Source: Clostridia bacterium (lineage in GTDB: Bacteria > Bacillota > Clostridia > UBA1381). Taken from it: a stretch of DNA of 16,949 nt. Each line of letters begins with the position of its first letter. Position 1 is the stretch's first letter. Of this stretch, positions 13,190 to 16,949 are shown one piece after another. The stretch lies in NCBI GenBank assembly GCA_008668455.1, contig RQCD01000055.1, positions 1 through 16,949 on the forward strand. The letters run 5' to 3'. The notes beneath the pieces were generated by a model. That model worked only from the letters and a program-made list of their open reading frames with translations. It was not told where the DNA came from and searched no databases. Position numbers and translations under genes: made by a program.

Positions 13190-14260
13190 CTATTCTCCGG
13201 CATGCGCTAATTTTTCACTTTGATCTGCCGTAATAAGCGCATCAAACAACTCGTCCAACGCACCGTTTAGAATTTGCTCCAATTTATAAAGGGTGAGATT
13301 AATACGATGGTCTGTCACTCTCCCCTGGGGAAAATTATAGGTGCGGATCCGTTCGCTCCGGTCACCCGATCCGACCTGGGACTTTCTTTCATCCGCAATC
13401 TCCTTATGCCGCTGCTCCTCCATGACCTCATAAATTCTGGAGCGCAGAATTTTCATCGCCTTATCCTTATTCTTAAACTGGGATTTTTCATCCTGGCAGG
13501 ACACGACAATTCCGGTTGGCAGATGTGTGATCCGGACCGCGGAGTCGGTGGTATTGACACACTGCCCGCCGGGGCCGCCGGCGCGGAATACATCAATACG
13601 CAGATCGTTCGGATTGATATCCACCTCCACTTCCTCCATCTCCGGCAGTACAGCAACGGTAACCGCCGAGGTATGGATTCTGCCGCCCGATTCGGTTGCC
13701 GGAACACGCTGCACTCTGTGCACTCCGCTTTCAAACTTAAATTTGGAATATGCGCCATGCCCCTCAATCGAGAAGCAGACCTCCTTATAGCCGCCGATAT
13801 CGGTCGGATTGGAATTTAAAATATCTATTTTCCAGCGCTGATTTTCCGCATACATCGAATACATCCGCATCAAATCTGCCGCAAAGAGCGCCGCATCATC
13901 GCCGCCTGATCCGCCTCGAATTTCCACAATACCGTTTTTATCATCATTCGTATCTTTCGGCAGCAGCAGAATTTTCAGCTCCTGCGCCGTTTTCTCCAAA
14001 GCCTCCTCCGCCTCGGAAAGCTCCGTCATGACAAGTTCCTCCATTTCCGGGTCTTGTCCGGCTTCAAGCATTTCCTTATCGTCTGCAATGGTCTGCTTTG
14101 CTTTTTTATACTCCCGGTATTTCTCCACAATCGGAGTAAGATCTGCATTTTCCTTACAATACCTCCGCCAGGACTCCTGATCGGCAATCACCTCCGGGTC
14201 ACTGATTTTTTCCGAGAGGAGCTCATAGCGTTCCTCCAGGGCTTCTAATTTATCAAACAT
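13190..14260 (-). CDS. prfA: Peptide chain release factor 1
   Basis: Recognises UAA and UAG stop codons in the A site and triggers peptide release. 356 residues. The N-terminal helical domain spans about 1-100, and the codon-recognition domain carries the PAT tripeptide of RF1 at 187-189 (RVPATESGGRIHTS; RF2 would have SPF). The catalytic GGQ is at 231-233 in FRAGGPGGQCVNTTDSAVRITH. ATG at 14260 (MFDKLEALEERYELL) follows GTAGGAGGG; a frame with 38 more N-terminal residues overlaps ymdB and was rejected. It lies 10 bp after ymdB, so the two are probably one transcript. In many Bacillota prfA instead follows prmC or tdk/rpmE. Confidence 0.97.
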   Translation of the reverse strand: MFDKLEALEERYELLSEKISDPEVIADQESWRRYCKENADLTPIVEKYREYKKAKQTIADDKEMLEAGQDPEMEELVMTELSEAEEALEKTAQELKILLLPKDTNDDKNGIVEIRGGSGGDDAALFAADLMRMYSMYAENQRWKIDILNSNPTDIGGYKEVCFSIEGHGAYSKFKFESGVHRVQRVPATESGGRIHTSAVTVAVLPEMEEVEVDINPNDLRIDVFRAGGPGGQCVNTTDSAVRITHLPTGIVVSCQDEKSQFKNKDKAMKILRSRIYEVMEEQRHKEIADERKSQVGSGDRSERIRTYNFPQGRVTDHRINLTLYKLEQILNGALDELFDALITADQSEKLAHAGE

Positions 14261-14270
14261 ACAAACCCTC

Positions 14271-15044
14271 CTACTCTCTGATAAAAATCCGTTCTGCCGA
14301 AACGGTTTTACCGGTTTCTTCATCAATTTCAAAAATACAGCCGCAAAACTGTCCCCTGCCGTTTGCAACCTCAAACCGCTGCGGTGTCCCGTCCAGGAAA
14401 TTCTGAATAACCGGTTTTTTCTCCATGCCCAGCACCGAGTGCCCGGGACCGGTCATGCCAAGATCAGTGATATAGCCTGTGCCGTGCGGAAGAATTGTCT
14501 CGTCCGCAGTCTGCACATGAGTATGTGTACCGAACACTGCCGAAACACGTCCGTCCAGATAATGCCCCATCGCCACCTTTTCACTGGTTGCCTCGGCATG
14601 AAAATCTACTAAAATGATATTTGTTTTTTTCGACAGCTCATGAATCAGCCGGTCTGCCGTAAAAAAAGGCGACGCAGCCGGACGCATGTAGGTTCTGCCG
14701 ATCAGATTGATCACACCGACCAGCTTTCCGGAGGACGCTTTTAAAAGCATAGAACCCGACCCAGGGCAGTCTCCCTCAAAATTTGCCGGACGGATGATGT
14801 TTTTCTGGTATTTCAAAACGTTCATAATATCCGGGCAGCCCCAGGCATGGTTTCCCAGGGTAAAGCCGTCTACGCCAAAGTGCGAAAGCTCCTCATAGAC
14901 AGCCTTTGTGATGCCGCGTCCATGGGCGGCATTTTCTGCATTTGCAATCACAAGATCCACGCGTTCCCGGAATGGCATCAGCTTTTCTGCCAAAATTTCA
15001 CGTCCAGTGCGTGCAACAACATCTCCGATTGTCAGAATTTTCAT
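14271..15044 (-). CDS. ymdB: YmdB-family metallophosphoesterase
   Basis: Member of the YmdB family (cytosolic calcineurin-like fold; the B. subtilis protein hydrolyses 2',3'-cyclic nucleotides and affects biofilm and RNA turnover). 257 residues with the two-metal site in family order: D8 (TIGDVVARTGR), E37/N38 (ANAENAAHG), N65/H66 (TLGNHAWG), H149 (VDFHAEATSEK), and H174/H176 (GTHTHVQTAD). GTGYITDLGMTGP near 188-200 is also diagnostic. The family usually has GNHTWD where this has GNHAWG, a minor change. ATG at 15044 follows GGAG at 5 nt. It is downstream of rny, the usual neighbour in Bacillota, but a strong terminator-like hairpin lies between them. Confidence 0.95.
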   Translation of the reverse strand: MKILTIGDVVARTGREILAEKLMPFRERVDLVIANAENAAHGRGITKAVYEELSHFGVDGFTLGNHAWGCPDIMNVLKYQKNIIRPANFEGDCPGSGSMLLKASSGKLVGVINLIGRTYMRPAASPFFTADRLIHELSKKTNIILVDFHAEATSEKVAMGHYLDGRVSAVFGTHTHVQTADETILPHGTGYITDLGMTGPGHSVLGMEKKPVIQNFLDGTPQRFEVANGRGQFCGCIFEIDEETGKTVSAERIFIRE

Positions 15045-15060
15045 AATTACTCCGTTCTAA

Positions 15061-15075
15061 GCGGCACATAGCCGC
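15061..15075 (-). promoter_or_regulatory. Hairpin just before the ymdB ribosome binding site
   Basis: GCGGC-TATGT-GCCGC, a 5-bp GC stem with a 5-base loop, ends about 8 nt before the GGAG site of ymdB. It has no U-run. It could protect the 5' end of a processed ymdB mRNA or tune its translation; both are inference. Confidence 0.4.
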
Positions 15076-15084
15076 ACAACATTT

Positions 15085-15128
15085 AAGAAAAGGCTGTGCC
15101 GGAGCAGACCCCCTGCTCCGAGACAGCC
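15085..15128 (-). terminator. Strong terminator-like hairpin between rny and ymdB
   Basis: Outer arms GGCTGT/ACAGCC (15123-15128 with 15092-15097) and inner arms CGGAGCAG/CTGCTCCG (15113-15120 with 15100-15107), joined by a 2-by-2 internal loop and a 5-base terminal loop, followed by TTTTCTT. It begins 15 bp after the rny stop. By structure it should end most rny transcripts. Confidence 0.85.
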
Positions 15129-15143
15129 ATAGACTGATTCGTC

Positions 15144-16700
15144 TTATTTTGCATAATCAACCGCTCTGGTTTCACGAATTAAGCTAACCTTGATTTGACC
15201 CGGATATTCCAGCTCGGATTCAATCCGCTTTACAATTTCCTTGCCAATCATCATCATACCGGCATCGTCCACCATTTCCGGCTTCACCATAATCCGGATT
15301 TCACGTCCTGCCTGAATTGCAAAGGACTTTTCAACACCGTCAAATTCGTTTGCAATTTCCTCAAGCTTTTGCAGTCGCTTGATATAGGTTTCCAGGTTTT
15401 CGCGTCTTGCACCGGGACGGGCTGCTGAAATTGCGTCTGCTGCCTGTACCAGCTGTGCAACCACGGTATCTGCGTCCACGTCGCCGTGGTGTGCCATAAT
15501 TGCATGCACAATTTCCTTATTTTCGCGATATTTCTTTGCAATATCCGCACCGATTGTGACATGCGATCCCTCAATCTCATGATCGACTGCTTTTCCGATA
15601 TCGTGCAAAAGCCCGGCACGCTTTGCTATGGTGACATCCACACCTAATTCACCTGCCATGACACCTGCCAAATGCGACACCTCAATGGAATGCTTCAGCA
15701 CATTCTGCCCGTAGCTTGTGCGGAACCGAAGCTTTCCTAAAAGCTTGATAAGCTCCGGATGCAGACCGTGCACACCCGTTTCAAACGTTGCCGCCTCACC
15801 CTCCTGCTTAATGGTCACTTCTACCTCATGCCGCGCCTTTTCCACCATTTCCTCAATACGAGCCGGGTGGATTCTTCCGTCTACAATCAGTTTTTCCAGC
15901 GCAACCCTTGCCACCTCGCGGCGGATCGGATCAAAGCTTGAAAGAATGACTGCCTCCGGCGTATCGTCTATAATCAGGTCAACACCGGTAAGGGTTTCCA
16001 GGGAACGGATATTTCTGCCTTCACGACCGATAATCCGTCCTTTCATTTCATCCGACGGCAGGGTAACCACCGAAACAGTCGTCTCGGCAACATGGTCTGC
16101 CGCCACCTTCTGGATCGATGTGGCAACAATATTCTTTGCCCGTCTTTCTGCGTCTTCCTTTGCTTGCTGCTCAATTTCTTTAATCATCATTGCGGCTTCA
16201 TGCCGTGTCTGGCTTTCAATATCCCGGAACAGGGTATCCTTTGCTTCCTCCCTGGTCATTCCAGAAATTTCTTCCAGATTTTTGATTTGCTGCTGCTTGA
16301 TTTCATCAATTTTTGCGTCTTTTTTCTCCAGCTCTTTAATTTTCTGCGAAAGAATCTGATCCTTTCTTTCCAGAGCCTCGGTTTTCTTGTCAAGATTTTC
16401 TTCTTTCTGATTAACACGTCGTTCCTGGTTGGAAATTTCTCTCCTGCGATCCTTAATTTCCGCGTCTGCCGCGGCGCGGATCTTCTGATTTTCTTCCTTT
16501 GCCTCCAGCATCAGCTCGCGCTTTCTTGCCTTGGCATTCTTTTCAGCGTCTTCTATAATCTTCTTCGCTCTCTCCTCGGCAGAACCCAGCTCCGCCTCGG
16601 AAATCTTTCTGCGATAGGATATTCCTCCGAAAAAGGACAGAATATTCAGCAATGCAAAAACGACTGTTGTGGCAATCAAAATAATGGTTGTAGTGTTCAT
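15144..16700 (-). CDS. rny: Ribonuclease Y
   Basis: Membrane-anchored endoribonuclease that begins mRNA decay in Bacillota and matures some operon transcripts. 518 residues, the usual length. Layout: one N-terminal membrane span (about 5-26, IILIATTVVFALLNILSFFGG), a long charged coiled coil (about 30-200), a KH domain with GRIIGREGRN at 221-230, and an HD domain with HSIEVSHLAG (337-346), the catalytic H366-D367 in LLHDIGK, and HHGD at 404-407. ATG at 16700 follows GGGGGTGATT; a longer frame from GTG 16820 would add 40 residues encoded in the folded leader and was rejected. It has its own promoter. Confidence 0.98.
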   Translation of the reverse strand: MNTTTIILIATTVVFALLNILSFFGGISYRRKISEAELGSAEERAKKIIEDAEKNAKARKRELMLEAKEENQKIRAAADAEIKDRRREISNQERRVNQKEENLDKKTEALERKDQILSQKIKELEKKDAKIDEIKQQQIKNLEEISGMTREEAKDTLFRDIESQTRHEAAMMIKEIEQQAKEDAERRAKNIVATSIQKVAADHVAETTVSVVTLPSDEMKGRIIGREGRNIRSLETLTGVDLIIDDTPEAVILSSFDPIRREVARVALEKLIVDGRIHPARIEEMVEKARHEVEVTIKQEGEAATFETGVHGLHPELIKLLGKLRFRTSYGQNVLKHSIEVSHLAGVMAGELGVDVTIAKRAGLLHDIGKAVDHEIEGSHVTIGADIAKKYRENKEIVHAIMAHHGDVDADTVVAQLVQAADAISAARPGARRENLETYIKRLQKLEEIANEFDGVEKSFAIQAGREIRIMVKPEMVDDAGMMMIGKEIVKRIESELEYPGQIKVSLIRETRAVDYAK

Positions 16701-16760
16701 CTCAATCACCCCCAAAGTATTTTTTTGTCTCGCTTTTTGCAAAACCTGTAAACACAAATC

Positions 16761-16847
16761 CGGGGATGCCGAATATAAAATTATTATGTAGAAGGGTTTT
16801 TTCCCTTTGATCTGTTTCACATATTAATCGAAGATTCAACATCCCCG
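16761..16847 (-). promoter_or_regulatory. Folded 5' leader of rny
   Basis: The leader contains a 14-bp stem between 16834-16847 (CGGGGATGTTGAAT) and 16761-16774 (ATTCGGCATCCCCG), with two G-U pairs. It encloses about 59 nt that include a second hairpin, AAGGG/CCCTT (16803-16807 with 16792-16796). The stem starts about 30 nt after the predicted transcription start and ends about 60 nt before the rny ATG, leaving the ribosome binding site free. I do not recognise it as a known riboswitch; no terminator follows it. Confidence 0.6.
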
Positions 16848-16883
16848 CATTAATCGTTTAAAGAAATATTAAGCACATTATTT

Positions 16884-16912
16884 ATTTTACCTTGATTTTA
16901 AACGATTGTCAA
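16884..16912 (-). promoter_or_regulatory. Promoter of rny
   Basis: Consensus TTGACA (16907-16912), 17-bp spacer, TAAAAT (16884-16889), sigma-A type, with AT-rich DNA just upstream to the window edge that could be an UP element. Predicted start near 16878, giving a leader of about 178 nt. Confidence 0.88.
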
Positions 16913-16949
16913 GGTCATTTTCTAAAAATGTTATAAAAAATTTATAAAA

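Noticed and set aside
13274..13819. 181-codon plus-strand open frame opposite prfA
   Set aside because: Antisense shadow of RF1; no ribosome binding site or family match.
16092..16751. Long plus-strand open frames opposite rny (219 codons, and 213 codons at 15718-16359)
   Set aside because: They are antisense shadows of the rny coiled-coil and KH/HD coding sequence, rich in Phe, Leu and Ser, without a ribosome binding site or a recognisable family.
16701..16820. 40-residue N-terminal extension of RNase Y
   Set aside because: It would be encoded by the folded leader, and would place extra sequence before the N-terminal membrane anchor, which normally starts the protein.
1..16949. Mobile elements, CRISPR arrays, tRNA genes, toxin-antitoxin or defence genes
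   Set aside because: No terminal repeats, spaced repeats, tRNA-like folds or such protein families were seen; the whole window is explained by conserved housekeeping genes and their control regions.

Overview
The window is a minus-strand stretch of housekeeping DNA from a low-to-middle GC Bacillota genome, most likely a member of the Clostridia. The supporting signs are the S10-spc ribosomal gene order ending in secY-adk-map, a short zinc-ribbon (type Z) S14, RNase Y, YmdB, strong AGGAGG ribosome binding sites, and an RNase P RNA of type A rather than the type B of Bacilli. I cannot name a genus. Every convincing gene is on the minus strand, so transcription runs from high to low coordinates.

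Layout in the direction of transcription: a consensus promoter (16884-16912) drives rny through a structured leader of about 178 nt. A strong terminator-like hairpin (15085-15128) follows rny, then ymdB and prfA 10 bp apart. Just after prfA, a second consensus promoter (13151-13179) drives rnpB (about 12812-13143), which ends at a strong terminator (12760-12800). After an AT-rich spacer, a third promoter (12598-12626) starts the S10-spc operon behind a leader of about 424 nt that contains terminator-like hairpins. The genes then run rpsJ-rplC-rplD-rplW-rplB-rpsS-rplV-rpsC-rplP-rpmC-rpsQ-rplN-rplX-rplE-rpsN-rpsH-rplF-rplR-rpsE-rpmD-rplO-secY-adk-map. map is cut by the left window edge, only a few codons before its expected end.

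The genes share a theme of building and running the translation machinery: ribosomal proteins, protein export (SecY), nucleotide balance (Adk), N-terminal Met removal (Map), tRNA maturation (RNase P), termination (RF1) and mRNA decay (RNase Y, YmdB). For nine genes (rplO, rplX, rpsQ, rplV, rplB, rplW, rplC, rpsJ, rny) plus prfA, the longest open frame starts upstream of the real start; Shine-Dalgarno placement and family N-termini were used to choose the start.

I see no mobile element, CRISPR array, tRNA gene or new defence or metabolic system. The oddest spot is the rplE/rpsN junction. rpsN has ATT where ATG is expected, its Shine-Dalgarno lies in a perfect hairpin, and the rplE frame runs 40 codons past its usual end and over the first half of rpsN. 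This is either unusual coupled translation or a local sequence error. The other points worth a second look are the S10 operon leader (attenuator, possible antiterminator, repeated element), the folded rny leader, and the placement of the S10 operon behind rnpB instead of a str operon.
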